Below are positions 11,443 to 23,125 of a stretch of 64,000 bases of DNA, piece by piece (positions within the stretch are counted from its first letter, which is position 1; every line of letters begins with the position of its first letter). The notes beneath the pieces were generated by a model that ran no database searches, had not been told where the DNA came from, and worked only from the letters and a program-made list of their open reading frames with translations. Both the position numbers and the translations under genes were made by a program. This DNA is from Rallus limicola (taxonomy: Eukaryota > Chordata > Aves > Gruiformes > Rallidae): contig JAKCOZ010000021.1 of the NCBI GenBank assembly GCA_022605955.1, forward strand, positions 9,344,501-9,408,500, read 5' to 3'.

Positions 11443-14400
11443 GGCTGACGTGGAACTGCTGAGTGTTGTTTATATAGGATAAAGATTAGGAAGAGAAATT
11501 TCCTTATCTTCTCTTCTCAAATCTGACACTTATGTCAGAATCTCCGAAGCAGCAGCTGTCTTGTATCAGAGGAAAAGCAGCAAGGAGGAAAATAATCTAA
11601 AGGTAAAACTTCCAAAGTAGTCAGTGTTTAACTCTGTTCCTGTAAACCCAGGAAGAAATCCCTGAAAGCATCCCCAGTATTTTGAGGTAACCATAAAATA
11701 ATATACTTTATAAAATAAAATACTGCATATGCTCTAGGGTATACTGAACCCCCACAACTTTGGTAAAATTCTGTTGAAGATTACCTGTGTGTGCAGCAGG
11801 ATGCTGTGACTGTTCTGACTCTGTGCTCTGCAGTGTTGTAATGCTCTGTGACAAATTTGAAGACCTGTTTTTAGGGTGGTTAGGAAGTTCTGGGATTCAC
11901 CTTTCTAGGTGAGCCACTGCCTGTTTTGCCAGTCCAGCTATTCATTATCTGGCAGTTATGTGCAGCAGTCGCACAAAAAGAGGTGGGACAAATATTTTCA
12001 CCAAAAGCAGCCTGATTCCTACACATGCTCCATGAAGGAGCACTTGAAGTAGACACAGGAACTACGTACCCGTGTCAGACCTTCTCTCCCTGAAAACCCC
12101 AGGCTCAACGCAAACAGCTGATTTGCAAATCAGATGCAAGTTAGGGTCTTATTAAATAGTTAAATACCAAGGTTTGAATTTTCATAAAAGGGCAATTTCA
12201 GACCTCATTTGTGTGTGTAATTATTGTGCTTGTGAGAGCAACCCTGGTAAACGTGCACATAAATGTCATGTCAGGCCTCTAATGGGTCATTGACACGCTC
12301 CCTGCCCACCACCGGGCCTGTGGTCTCTGTGTGGAGACGGAGTTGAGCGGATATGTGAAAAAACAGGTGCAGAACCTGGGAGAAACACTTGTCTGTCTGG
12401 ATGAAAAGAGCAGCGGAGCTCTGTGTACAGCAGCTTATTCTCAAGATGGAGTTGTGGCTCTGGGGTCTAAACAAGCTGAATCAGTTTTTAAAATAGCAGT
12501 TTGTACTAAACCTCAGAAACTCAAAGACATTGTTTTCCAAGGCTGAAGATTTGGCAAATGCACTCTGATAAGGCTGTTGTCACTTCCACTTTCAAGAAGG
12601 TTTGGAGATACTTCTCATTTCTCTTTTTCATGCTGGGTTTGTTTGGGTTTTTTTAATCATCCAAAAGCTGTGAAATACTTGAAATCTGAGGGCACTGCTA
12701 TCAGATAACACACTTCGGGACTCTTACATTAAAGAATCTCTAGAATACTTGTTCTCCAACGTGAGATAAGCATCAGTAAATTGGCCAGTGGTCACACTGG
12801 GTTTGGGCTGTGCAGACTGGTCTGAAAATATTTCTCCTGTACGTTAAAAAGTTATCACAGCCCAGAATTCAGTGGTGGAACATCTTGCTGATACCCAGCT
12901 GAGGTTGGGAGCAGCAGGAGTTCTGTGATCATGTGGACATCATGAATCCTCAGGAGTTGATGAGGTTGATTCTAACAGAGTATGGGGAGGAGGGAGCAAA
13001 GTTAATATTTAAGGATAAATCTACCTTTGTTAACACTCCGAGTGGCATCTTGTGGGCAAGGAAGCTTATTTGTGAGTTTTGGGGGTTTTCACCTTTGGTT
13101 GCTGACAGGGAAGGGATTTGGGACTGCACAGCCATGTGTCAGGGCCAGTGCAGTGATTCTCACGCCTCTAAATAATGTGCTCTTCTGCGATTAAGATTGA
13201 TCTTGCTTGTATTTGAACGGCCTCTCTCCAAAGGTAGAGGGTTTTTGGCGGTTGTGCTTTTGCAGAGAAAGAATAAATAGCTTTGTGAGATGGCAGCGTG
13301 GGTGGAGGGACAGCAGGTATCGGTCTCCCACAACAAGCAAGGTAAAATAATCAGGCTGAACAAAAGTAGCAGCAGAAGGCAGGATGCAGAACATGCTGAC
13401 AGATATCGGTCAAGAGTCAGAACCCAAGGCTAGGGCTTGAATAGGCTCCGGAGAAGCAGGCAGGAGGCCAGGCAATGAATAAAAATTAGCATGCCCCATA
13501 CTGCTCTCCATATTGTTGCTTGCCTGACTAGTCCCCCTTCCACCCCCTCTCCAGCATTTTCTTTAACGTACCAGTGGTCAAAGCAAATAATGATATTATG
13601 TTTGTAAGGGAGGCCCTTGAAAGCTATTCTGAGCCCCGAGTCCAGAAAAACGTAATCTCTGTCTGATTCTTTGTTTAGTGGGGATTCAAATCCCAACTTA
13701 ATTTAATCTTTTGATTTATCCTGCAGGTACTGCCTGATTATATTCCAGTGCCACCAGTAATAGAAATGCAGGGATTTTCTTATTGTTATTTATTTATTTT
13801 TTGCTTTTAGCACTTTTTGAATGAAAAAGGCTTAGCAAAAGTCATTATTGCTGTTATCCTCTATGATGCATTGTGAGTGAATGACTGCATCTCTGAGCAC
13901 GTACCCCATCGCTTCATATTAACAGTGTTGTATTGGGGTTACACAGTTTGGTTCCACACTTGGGTGCAAGTGTTGCTGGACTGTGACCTCGCTCCAGTTG
14001 CTGGACTGATCTGACTGCCACTACTCTCACAGGCCAGCCAGGATTTCACTGGGAAGGATCAGGCTGGCTGGGTGCAAGGAGGCGGGTGGCATGGCATGTA
14101 GCACTTAGACCCATTCCTTTGCAGGGCCCTGTGGGTTTGGGGATGAATTGCCTAATGCTGCATTTGTGAGGCGCTTTTATTTTTTAAGTGTACTTAGAAT
14201 GACTCCTAAAGTGCATGAGAACCCTAAGGAAAAAACACCACTGAAAGGTGCAGGTTGAAAAGGCACAAGTAGCAGCAAATGTGCTGGGATCTCACCGACC
14301 CCCTTCACCAAAATACCTGGGCACCTTGTTTGCACTCATGGGCTGGATGAATGGGAACTCACTGGTGTGTCTCCAGCAGCCAGTGTCTCTATACTTCTGC

Positions 14401-14639
14401 TACCCACAGAGGGGACAGGGAGACAGTGCCTCTCTATCCCAGAGTCCCTGCAGAATGAGTACAGTGGAATCCAAAGATAATCAAACACCAGACACTGTGG
14501 CTGTAAACATTAACTAAAAAATACTGTGTGTATTGTCTTGCCATTCTCTTCCAATGCTGCTACTTTCTCTGTGCATTTTCTCATTCGCCTCATGTTTCCC
14601 CATCTGGACCTTTAAAGTATTAAACACTTTTATTTAATT
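11443..14639. other. Unannotated non-coding stretch
   Basis: Unique sequence without recognised genes or interspersed repeats. Overlapping frames of 60-90 codons on both strands around 12270-12550 and 12930-13700 are uncorrelated and show no family signature. A 12-bp word GTTGCTGGACTG occurs twice near 13970-14010. Confidence 0.55.
12118..12133. promoter_or_regulatory. Perfect 16-bp palindrome around ATTTGCAAAT
   Basis: CTGATTTGCAAATCAG equals its own reverse complement. The centre contains two overlapping near-octamer half sites (TTTGCA and TGCAAA) of the kind bound by POU factors; C/EBP-like dimers are an alternative. The palindrome is seen directly, and binding is inference. Confidence 0.3.
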
Positions 14640-15990
14640 TTTCCTTTTACTTTCCCAAACAAGATACAGTTCATTCATATCCTTCAAAAAGTCGCTAAAA
14701 TTAAATTTTTAAAAATCATATTAAATCTTTAATATTCTCTTATGGATGATAATATGCCCAGGCAGACAAGGACAGCATGCAAATCTAGTGGCATGCCTGA
14801 CAAACATAATGCATTTATATTAAATCTATTGTACAGTAAGAATTTCAAGACAGCAGTGATCAGAGGAAACCGTGCAATTGGATTAATAGATAATTTAGGC
14901 TGTAATCCAACAAAGCAGTTAAGCATATGCTTAATTTTAAGCGTGCGTTAGTGTTACTTGATGTCAGTTGAGGCACAACAAGCTTAAAACTAGGCACATG
15001 CTGAAATGTGTGCTTGCTGACTTAGGCAATGATCTGAACAAATAAGGTTTTTACAGTTGAAAATACATGAAGGAGCAAAGTGTGTCCATTTTTCCTGTAA
15101 TCGTTAAAATGGCAATTCGGCTTGAGTCTCAAAGCATAACATTTTTATAGGGGTTAAAAAATAGCCCTCACTAACTGCAGAGGTAAACAGCTTACGGATT
15201 ATTTATTTTACCTGCATTCCTGGTTAAATTCTGTTCAAAATAATTAGATAACCCTGTAAAACCTGTGACTGGTGCTGTTAATTCCACATAAAGATTTTCT
15301 CATGCAATACCTAATAAATGGAGTTATCTTTTAACAAAGGCTTTAAGGGGATTAATACGCTGTGTGGAAGATGTACTCTGCAACTCGGTTAAGATGCTTG
15401 CTCCAGATCTGAGCTAGATCTAAAAGAAGAAAGAAAACTTAACTTCCTGAATGACCTTAGCTTGTCACCCAGACTTCTCTGTACCAGCTCTACCAGTTAA
15501 CTTGCTTCAGACGCTTTGCAGTATTTGTGGCCTTAATTGAGGGACATAACCAAACAAATTTATCATCGCAGCCCATAAAAACGACAGAATTCATATGGTA
15601 GCATTCTTCATTCTCTCCAATTTGTTTCCCTGAAATCCCTGCAGCAATTTATTTGCTGAATATGCGAGTTTTCCTCCTTATGAAAATTACAAATTGTTGT
15701 CAAGGTTAACGAGTTAATATTCTCATTCAATATTTATTTTATATGGTAGGAGGGGGGAAGGAAGAAGTGCGGCTGTTCTTACGCTCTTTTCCACGGCAAA
15801 GTCTGGTTTCTTAATCAATATGACAAGGACACTGTCCTTTGGATAATACCCTGAATCATCGGGACTAAAAAATGAGCTTTATTAATCAACAGCCCCTGAT
15901 TAATTATTATAAAGTGATGCTCATACATTTCTGTGCATTTTAATAATTCCTGCAGAAGGCTAACAATGTCCCCAGTGATTTGAAGGCTTT
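14640..15990. promoter_or_regulatory. Candidate cluster of conserved non-coding elements
   Basis: A long AT-rich block with dense homeodomain and POU words. Examples are ATGCAAAT at 14777-14784, GGATTAATAGATAAT near 14880-14894, ATTAATCAAC near 15880-15890 and GATTAATTATTATAAA near 15898-15913. It has almost no young repeats and no coding frame, apart from an embedded ancient palindromic repeat at 14896-15034. This profile is typical of developmental enhancer clusters in gene deserts. Conservation could not be tested here, so the call is tentative. Confidence 0.35.
14896..15034. repeat. Ancient palindromic MITE-like repeat remnant
   Basis: The left arm contains TTAAGCATATGCTTAA (14919-14934), itself a perfect palindrome, followed by TTTTAAGCGTGCG. 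The right arm reads CAAGCTTAAAACTAGGCACA and continues ATGCTGAAATG, which is the diverged reverse complement of the left arm. The middle holds ACTTGATGTCAGTTGAGG. The layout of two complementary arms around a short centre matches an old palindromic repeat I recall from turtle, crocodile and bird DNA. I cannot name its Repbase entry with certainty. The arms are well diverged, so the copy is old. Confidence 0.65.
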
Positions 15991-16975
15991 GGGGTTTGAA
16001 TTTTTCTAAGCAATGTCACAATAAATAGTCCAAGGGTACTACTGCTTGCTCACTAATCCAGTCTGTTTCAATCCAGCAAATGAGTAAAACCTTCTTTTTC
16101 CTATTTCCCATCTATAATTCATCATTTGCATACAAAGTAAGAAGCAAGAATCGGCAGTCTCATCAGTTTTCAAAATATCAAGGGACAACCAGGGTGATTT
16201 ATAGCAGGCTACGTTATCTAGATCATATAACCAGAATATTTCTGTAAAAACAGACCTGTGTAATTTCTCGATAAGAGTGTCTGTCTGGCAGATAAATACA
16301 ATGAAGGTCATCGGTCTGGAGAACTTAGTGTGGACCTGAGTAGCCATTAGCTCTGTCTTTGCCAAGAGAGACAAATATCTAACAAGCTCATCTATCTCAT
16401 CCCCAAACATCTAACAAGCACCTTCAAGAAGCAGTTCTGACTATGAAAGGTATCCATATTTGAGTCTCCCTTAGCCACCAAAGAGTGTAACCTGTGTGTT
16501 TGCCTGCTACTGGGGAGATGAAAAATATGCCACCTGTTTCTCATGCTTTCAGTGCACTTTTGGAGAGAGAACCTTGCTGAAAGGAGCAGATGTGTTCTTT
16601 TCATACCAAAATGATCCAGCCCTAAAAGGTGTGTGAGGAGGTGACCACAGCTGGGGAGCCTCTGTGGTTTAGCTCGAAAGGGCAATGTGTTTCTGCATCC
16701 CAGTGCAAGCCCTCTGATGTACCGCAGATTGGACGACAAATTAGTGTTAATTTATTGAAATGATAGAAGTATTAGGAGGGCCAGGCATAAAGCATTATCC
16801 AGCACGAGTTCTGATGTGTTCGTCCTTCTTACCAGGCATCCTACAGCCTGGCTTTCTTTTCCTGTGAAATATTTGCCCAGCTCTCAGACAGCCCACGAGG
16901 ATGCTCTTAAAGCAGTGTGGCTGTGATAAATGGTATCAGACTTCCAAAGGCACTGGCTTCTTGTGTTTGTGTTTT
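15991..16975. other. Unannotated non-coding stretch
   Basis: Two minus-strand frames of 123 codons (16039-16410) and 115 codons (16392-16739) overlap slightly. Neither resembles a known family, and nothing marks them as exons. An octamer ATTTGCAT lies at 16124-16131. No repeat was recognised. Confidence 0.5.
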
Positions 16976-17240
16976 AAAATAATGTGATTGCATTGGAAAA
17001 ACTCAGTGGCCTTTTCGCAACCTTCCTGCAATGAGTGTTTTAATTACTCATCAGAGTGTTCATCTATCCAAAGTTGAGTCCCAGGAATTTTTCACAGTGA
17101 GATGTTACAATCTATGTGCAGGTATCCCACACATTATTTTGCTTTAGCTTCTCAATTTCTGTTTTAATTCTAGTATGTCAATAATGAGTTCTTGCTTTGC
17201 TTTATTAATGTGAACCACTGGAAAAAAAAAATTTCATTGC
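16976..17240. promoter_or_regulatory. Candidate conserved non-coding element
   Basis: An AT-rich unique block with TTTTAATTACTCATCAG near 17038-17054 and a GTCAATAATGAG word near 17176-17188. It has the texture of the larger blocks at 14.6-16 kb but is weaker. The call rests on motif content only. Confidence 0.22.
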
Positions 17241-19784
17241 TTTTGGATGCTCTGTGACAAGCAGCACTCCTGCATTTTGCCCTCTAGAAATATGGGTTCT
17301 GATCACAGATAACTAAAATGAGATTAGGATGTTAGCTCTCTCAAGAGATAACAGCAGTCTAGGTCATAAAACTACCATATGGCAGATTTGGCAGTCTTTA
17401 CAGAGGTCCATGGTTTAATTATCACAAAGACAGATTCAGTTCCCCACTTGCAAATGCCTGGGTCCTCCTGTGGCAAGGACTGGCAATGCAATTAAGGGGA
17501 AAGCTGTATTGTACTTGGCTGAACCGAGAAGTGACCTTACTGTGGCCAGCGCTGTCACTTCCTAACATTTCACTCATGATTAAGTTTATCATTTCAAACA
17601 AACAACATGAAATGTCAAGTCTCTGATCTGTTTAACATGCGGGAGGGAAGGGTGGGGAGAGCAGAGGCATGCAAGCCCTGGCTCCATACCGTACCAAGCC
17701 AAGCTGGAAGGCTTTTCTTCCAAAAAGAATTGTAGAAAAAGTTGACAGCCACATCAGAAAAGAGCAGTGTCTCTGGGGACTGAGTTTGCCTTTCTTGTCA
17801 AGTCTCTCAGTTGCTTGCACCAAATGCTTTGGGGTTCCTGTGTCTCCAGTCTCTTGACCCATCTCCATTCCCAGGGCAATGTACTCTTGCACCACCACCA
17901 CCCATAATTTCATAGCCCCTGTTGTGTTCTGCTTTTCTGTTAGAGTAACCTTGCTGTCGCCTGTCCTTCCTGTGAGCAGAGGAATACCCCATTCTAAGAA
18001 AAACAGAATCTCATCTTACTCATGTGGCTCTGGGTTGGCAGAGCCCTGTTTGCCTCATGCCGTGTTCTGGTCAGCACAGATCATCAGCAGCAGGTTGATG
18101 TAGATGTCCTCCATCAAGTGCAAGAACACACCAAGGGCTCAGTGTCTAGTTGAGCTGCTGCTTTAAAGTCTCATTTCCCAAAGAAGTCCTTTGCTTTGCC
18201 TAGGACATGCAGTAGTGTAGTAGGAGGAGATATGGCAGTTGTCTTCATCAAATAGAGAATAATTTTTGTAAAAGTCTGTCCTGACGTGTATCATCATGTT
18301 ACTAGAAGTGAATTAATTTGTGTTCCTCGTGTTAAGGTAATGAACCTGGCTAGAATGGCAAAGTGAGAGTCACAAGTTAACTCACACTAGCAGATAGAAT
18401 AATTGTTGAAGTTCTTTTGTGTGCAAATGCCTTCTTGAAGCTTAATTTCGTTGAAGGATGAGATCCTTCTGATTGTTGAAAGGCTGACATCACTAGGTGA
18501 TGCAAATATACCAATATGGCATGTAAGCTTCTAGTCAACTGGATAAAAACATTTCTGAATCCAACTGATATTTAAGAAGATAGGAAAAATACGAAGATGC
18601 AGAAAGGGATAGATTTTAAATACATGTAGTGGGGGCAGGGAGAGAATCTTAGAAAACTGAGTTAAGGTGTGACTGTACCAAACCAGCTGCTTATTGTGTT
18701 TAGTGATGTGATGTTGCACAAGCATCTTCGTGGATACTGCTATTTTAACTACTTGGAATATCTGGTAGTTTTGAGTTGCAGTGACAACTCCATTTTTCCC
18801 CACATCATGGCTAATTTTATGCAAACCCTCAGAGACTGAGTTCAGTTCATAGGCATGCTCGTGTCCAATTAAAAAGTAATAGAACTGAAGCATATATAAC
18901 AACTCAAAGAATGCAATGCTGTCAAAACCAAGAATTAAAACCCCAGCCCTACAGGCCACTGACCTTCATCACACTGGAGAAAAATATTTATATATAAACA
19001 CACATATATCTCCAATTTATGAATCTTTACAATAAGGCATTCTTAAATCCAACCTCACTCTAGACAAGGCTATATTAAAATATCAGTTTTCATTATTAGA
19101 ACTTTAACGATTCAAGAACTTCTTAAAACTGGGTTTTTACCAACTACAACAATTTGTATGAGCTGCATGATTAAATTGAGAGCTGATGTCAAACAACATG
19201 ATACACCAGTAAGCTGTTTCTCATCTGTCCTCTCAACTGGTGCTAAGGAGAGGGACTAGAGAAGTGAGCTCTTGATTGTTCTTGGCTGTTCATTTTCAGG
19301 GAATAAAATATGTAACATCAGAAACTGGCCAGAAACTCTATGGAATTTTAATTACAAGCTCTGCTGTTGGTTATTTGTATTTTCAGTGCACAAAATTGAG
19401 AGATGTGCTAAGGCCAAGGTGTACTAGCTGTGAGACATGAGGATGAAATCGAAAAATGCTCCCCATCAAAACCAAGTGACTTCTGTTTCTTATTTTTGGC
19501 TTTTCTTTCTCCAAAACACCTGTATGACCAAAGTACAAATGCTGATGCAGCTTCTGCAGCTGGAAACCTTCGCTTACCCTTATTTATAACAGTCCCATCC
19601 CCTATTTACTTATGAAGTCAGCAGCAGACAAAAAAAAAAAATCATTAAAAATTTAGTGCCCAGAGAGATAGCATTACTGCTTTTAGGTAAAATCTATGAA
19701 AAGTAAAAGCATGATGTCAGCACAAAAATAAATCAAGCTAAATGTAAACTGTGGATAGTATAAACTAAAACTATGGGACAGCAG
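17241..19784. other. Unannotated non-coding stretch
   Basis: No gene or named repeat was recognised. A 142-codon minus frame at 18531-18959 lies in AT-rich sequence and has no recognisable domain. Short TA-rich runs occur near 18990-19010. Confidence 0.5.
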
Positions 19785-19834
19785 TGACGTGGTTTATTGT
19801 GGAGGTGACGTGGTTTATTGTGGAGATGACGTGG
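19785..19834 (+). repeat. 21-bp tandem repeat carrying three TGACGTGG sites
   Basis: The unit TGACGTGGTTTATTGTGGAG plus one base spans 19785-19805 and repeats at 19806-19826. A third partial copy, TGACGTGG, lies at 19827-19834. The two full units differ at one terminal base, so the duplication is young or maintained. TGACGTGG is an ATF6/CREB-family-type bZIP site, and the copies are spaced 21 bp, two helical turns, on one face of the DNA. The repeat is certain; regulatory use is inference. Confidence 0.9.
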
Positions 19835-20475
19835 AGAACAGTGTGGAAACACAAACAGCACTTGCCTACATTCAGCACGGGGCAGGGGGTATAGAGGCAG
19901 TGGGGAAAAGCTGTTCTGCTCCAGAGAAAGCACAGATAATCCACTGAATTCTTCTGTTGATAATCTGGAATTTTCAGGCAAACACAAAGTTGTCTTTCCT
20001 TCCATCTCCCAAGTCCTGAATTGCTCAATGTGGCTCATGTTTGTCTCAGTGCTAGGACACAAAGATGCCCTATTGCATAAATAAGATGAAGGAAATAATG
20101 ATAGCTGTTCTTCCTGAGTAACTGCTCTGTGAGACTCGCCAGGTACTATCACTGTAAAGTACTTTATTCACTATTTCCACAGAACATAATTTCTGATTAA
20201 TAGCCCATTAAACTATGAGCTTAAATAAAGCACAGCTCAAGTCCCAGCAAGTTGGTGTGAGTTTGGAAACCTGAAAAGTTACCATTTCAGTCATGCTGCC
20301 CTCTGTGCTGTCTTGATGGGACACTTTTCCCCCTCGTTAGAGTTGCTAATTGGCTACAGCCTCTGTCTCTCACCTTTGAACAATCCAGTTGTTTCAGGTG
20401 TGGGTGCGCAAGGTGCTGTACTACCACCAGATTGGTCACAGGAATGCAAACTTCCTAGAAAAAGAGCTATTAATT
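19835..20475. other. Unannotated non-coding stretch
   Basis: A 139-codon minus frame spans 19733-20152 and includes the tandem repeat, which creates its repeated peptide. That makes it an unlikely gene. Nothing else was recognised. Confidence 0.5.
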
Positions 20476-20505
20476 GGGGTGGAAGGGGAGGGAGGGGGGG
20501 GAGGG
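20476..20505 (+). other. G-quadruplex-type G tract
   Basis: Within 30 bases there are G runs of 4, 4, 3, 8 and 3, separated by loops of 1 to 5 bases. This exceeds the usual requirement of four G3 runs with loops of up to 7. Folding potential on the plus strand is therefore strong in principle. No promoter or gene start is visible next to it. Confidence 0.6.
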
Positions 20506-21158
20506 AAGAACCACACTTAGCTTGGAAAGGTTTTCAATTCTTATGTGTCAGAATATCCTAATTCAAACCCAAATGGGAATCCACCGTTCTAGGGGATTCA
20601 CACAGCTCCAGGTAAACAACTAATGAGCAGCCTGCCAGTTTCATTTTTATCAAGAGCCCTCAGAGATTCAACTGTGCCATTTCATAAAATATGCAGATGA
20701 TAGTGGAGGGAGAATAGCAAAGGCTTTGAAAATGATTCACACAACCTAAAAATGATGTTGAAAAGGGAGGAATTAAATATTCACAAAGTGAGAGAAATTA
20801 AGGCATATTAACTGTTAGAATGTGGAAATGAAGTGACTAACATGCACAGAGCTGATGAGAAGTAGATGATTACAGATCTGTCAAAAGTTTCTAATTCTGA
20901 CACAGTGTGATGTCGAGGTGCTAGTTGGCTGGTAAGGGCAAAAAATTAGGTATGGGACAAGTAATGCAAACCTGACAGATCAGAGTCAAAGGCGGTAAGA
21001 CACCGCAGTGATTAACATTAGGCTCAGTCCTGTATCAAGGGTGAACTTTAAGCTTGCAAAATGAATACTAATTATGGTTACAAACAGAACACAAGGGGCT
21101 CAATTCATCAGCCATATAAGGGACGGCGTAATGAGTTATTGGGGGAAAGAAGTCACCT
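20506..21158. other. Unannotated non-coding stretch
   Basis: AT-rich unique sequence. No gene, no recognised repeat. Confidence 0.5.
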
Positions 21159-21215
21159 AGGGCCAAATTTGTCTCACTCCTGAGTTCTGGCTTACACCAG
21201 GGATAAATCTGACCC
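21159..21215 (+). repeat. Possible fragment of an ancient palindromic repeat
   Basis: The segment begins AGGGCCAAATTTGTCTCAC, continues GCTTACACCAGGGATAAATC and ends TGACCC. This is close to one arm of an old sauropsid palindromic repeat whose arms contain GGCCAAATT, TTACACC and TAAATCTG words. Only one arm is recognisable, so the call is weak. Confidence 0.35.
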
Positions 21216-23046
21216 TTGGGATATGAGAGTTGGAAGTCTCACTCTTCTGTAATTAATCAGGGGTGTATCTTGCGTCGCAGTTTTGATAGAGGAAAGGTGG
21301 CTGGTAGATGTGTTCACACAGAGCAAGTAAAAAAGAAGAAAGAATAACAATAAAAAGAGAGGATTACATGGAACGGCCACACTGGGCATCTTGTTCTAGC
21401 ATGGCAGAGAGACCATTTGACCTTTCTCAAAGGCAAAGCCAGGTCCCCACCTCTGTAAGCAGTACTGAAGTGCTCAGAGCTGTGCCTTCCTTCCCAAAAC
21501 TGCTGGCTAGGAGCTCTGCCTGAGGCCCTGGGTGCAGGGCCCTCTTCCTGGAGCCTGGCAGCAGCTCAGCACCATACTGGCAGCACCATGTCATGCCAGT
21601 GGTGCATGAAGAGTGTTCAGACCCGTTTTTACGGAGTAATGCTGGTCCACGTGGAAGCAAGTTGGCTCCCGGTGAGGAATTGGATCTCAATGGCCTTTAC
21701 TGAGGTTGCCTGGTAGAGAAGCAATTTGGTAGCTTGTTCATTCATTGCTGTATAGTTTTTATTCCCTCCGTGGGCCTTGCACGCATGAGTGCTCTGTAAT
21801 AGTATATAGTAAAAGCCATGCTCAGACCCGTGCAGAGATCTCGGCTGGCTAATTAATATTTTCCTTTTTTCATTGGAAAAGATCCATGCAAACTCTGACA
21901 ATAGGAGCTGTAGACAAAAACGTACATACAATTCACATGTGTATAGCTACCCGCACACACGATGTTTAAACAGCCCTTTCAAGGCAAAGGGATTTGGAAA
22001 TTCAGGGGAAGCTACACCCTGAATTCTCCTGTGAATAACCCCATCTTGCACTGTAAACTCAGCTTGATGCAGAGTGTGAATTAGTGTCATGTACAGCACT
22101 GAGTGTACCGAGAAAACTTAACAAATAAATATTATTTTGATTACAGCAGTATCAATAGCATGCTTGATATCTTCCAGAGACAAAAAGAACTTGAGATATT
22201 AAAAAAAAGAAAAAGTGGTAGTTGTGCATGCCAAATAGATGTGGCACTGGGTATGTGTTTTGCATATCTAATTTCTTGGAGAGCCTGTCCTATGTTCATA
22301 ATAAAGAGACAGGCATAAACTCAAAGGTCACAAAAAGACTGAGCTTGGTAAGGTAGATGTTCTGAATATATTAGGTATGTAAAGCAATATTGTGGCCCAT
22401 CCAAACTAGAATTAGTGGTAATTATTATATAATATGTAATGATGGGATTTAAATGGCTAACACATTTTCTCTGCTGAGATCATTTAGACATGATTCATAT
22501 AAATGATTAAATTAATAGATCTTCCTCTTTTAAGACTGCTAGGCAGCTTAAACGAAATTTCTCAACAGAGACTGATCCCAGTGAAATAATATTAATCGAA
22601 AATGGAAGAAGAAATTCTGAGAAGTGGGTAAATACGCGCTGGAGTTTGAGGAAATTTCTGTAGACATCTATGCCAACAAAAATACTTTACAAATTTAAAT
22701 ATTCTCTAGAAATAACCCATCAAGGACTTTGGAAAGTGAAAGAAGAACAAACCTAAATTTGCCTGAAAGAATAGAATGGTGAAATGTACTGGAGGACAGG
22801 GACTTAAAGGATCACTGTCTACTTAGTTTAGGCTTAAACATTAGGCTTTTTATAACGCTAAATGGTTTTACAAAACTTAATGTGGATAGAAATGTTTTTC
22901 TTCTTCCTTCTTTTTAATCAAATTTCAATAAGAGAGCTCCCCTCACCCCCCACATATATTCAGGAGAATCCTCTGCAGTGTTGTAAAGTCACACACAGGA
23001 GCATCGTCCTAATTAGTAAGAACAAGGACAGGAAAATGACTACGGA
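21216..23046. other. Unannotated non-coding stretch
   Basis: Mixed unique sequence, somewhat more GC-rich at 21.4-21.7 kb, with no coding evidence. Minus frames of 87 and 100 codons at 21427-21931 show no family signature. An A-rich run occurs near 22200-22215. Confidence 0.5.
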
Positions 23047-23125
23047 TGGGATTTTTGAAAGAGCCTGGGGGAGTTAGTTGCCCAAAACCTGGCAAATTCA
23101 ATGGGAGTTAAGCATTTGAATCTGA
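23047..23125 (+). repeat. Ancient palindromic repeat remnant (GGGATTTTT...GGGGGAGTTAG type)
   Basis: The plus strand reads GGGATTTTTGAAAGAGCCTG, then GGGGAGTTAGTTGCCCAA, then ATTCAATGGGAGTTAAGCAT. This is the word order of a widespread old amniote repeat whose arms flank a TTCAATGGGAGTTA centre. The right arm is poorly preserved. The resemblance is from memory of the repeat, not from a database search. Confidence 0.5.

Noticed and set aside
16039..16739. Two overlapping minus-strand frames that might be one frameshifted gene
   Set aside because: Neither half resembles a protein family, and joining them gives no recognisable domain. Treated as chance.
18531..18959. 142-codon minus-strand open frame
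   Set aside because: Lies in AT-rich sequence and carries no family signature.
19733..20152. 139-codon minus frame with a repeated peptide near its end
   Set aside because: The peptide repeat is just the 21-bp DNA tandem repeat translated. Nothing else supports a gene.
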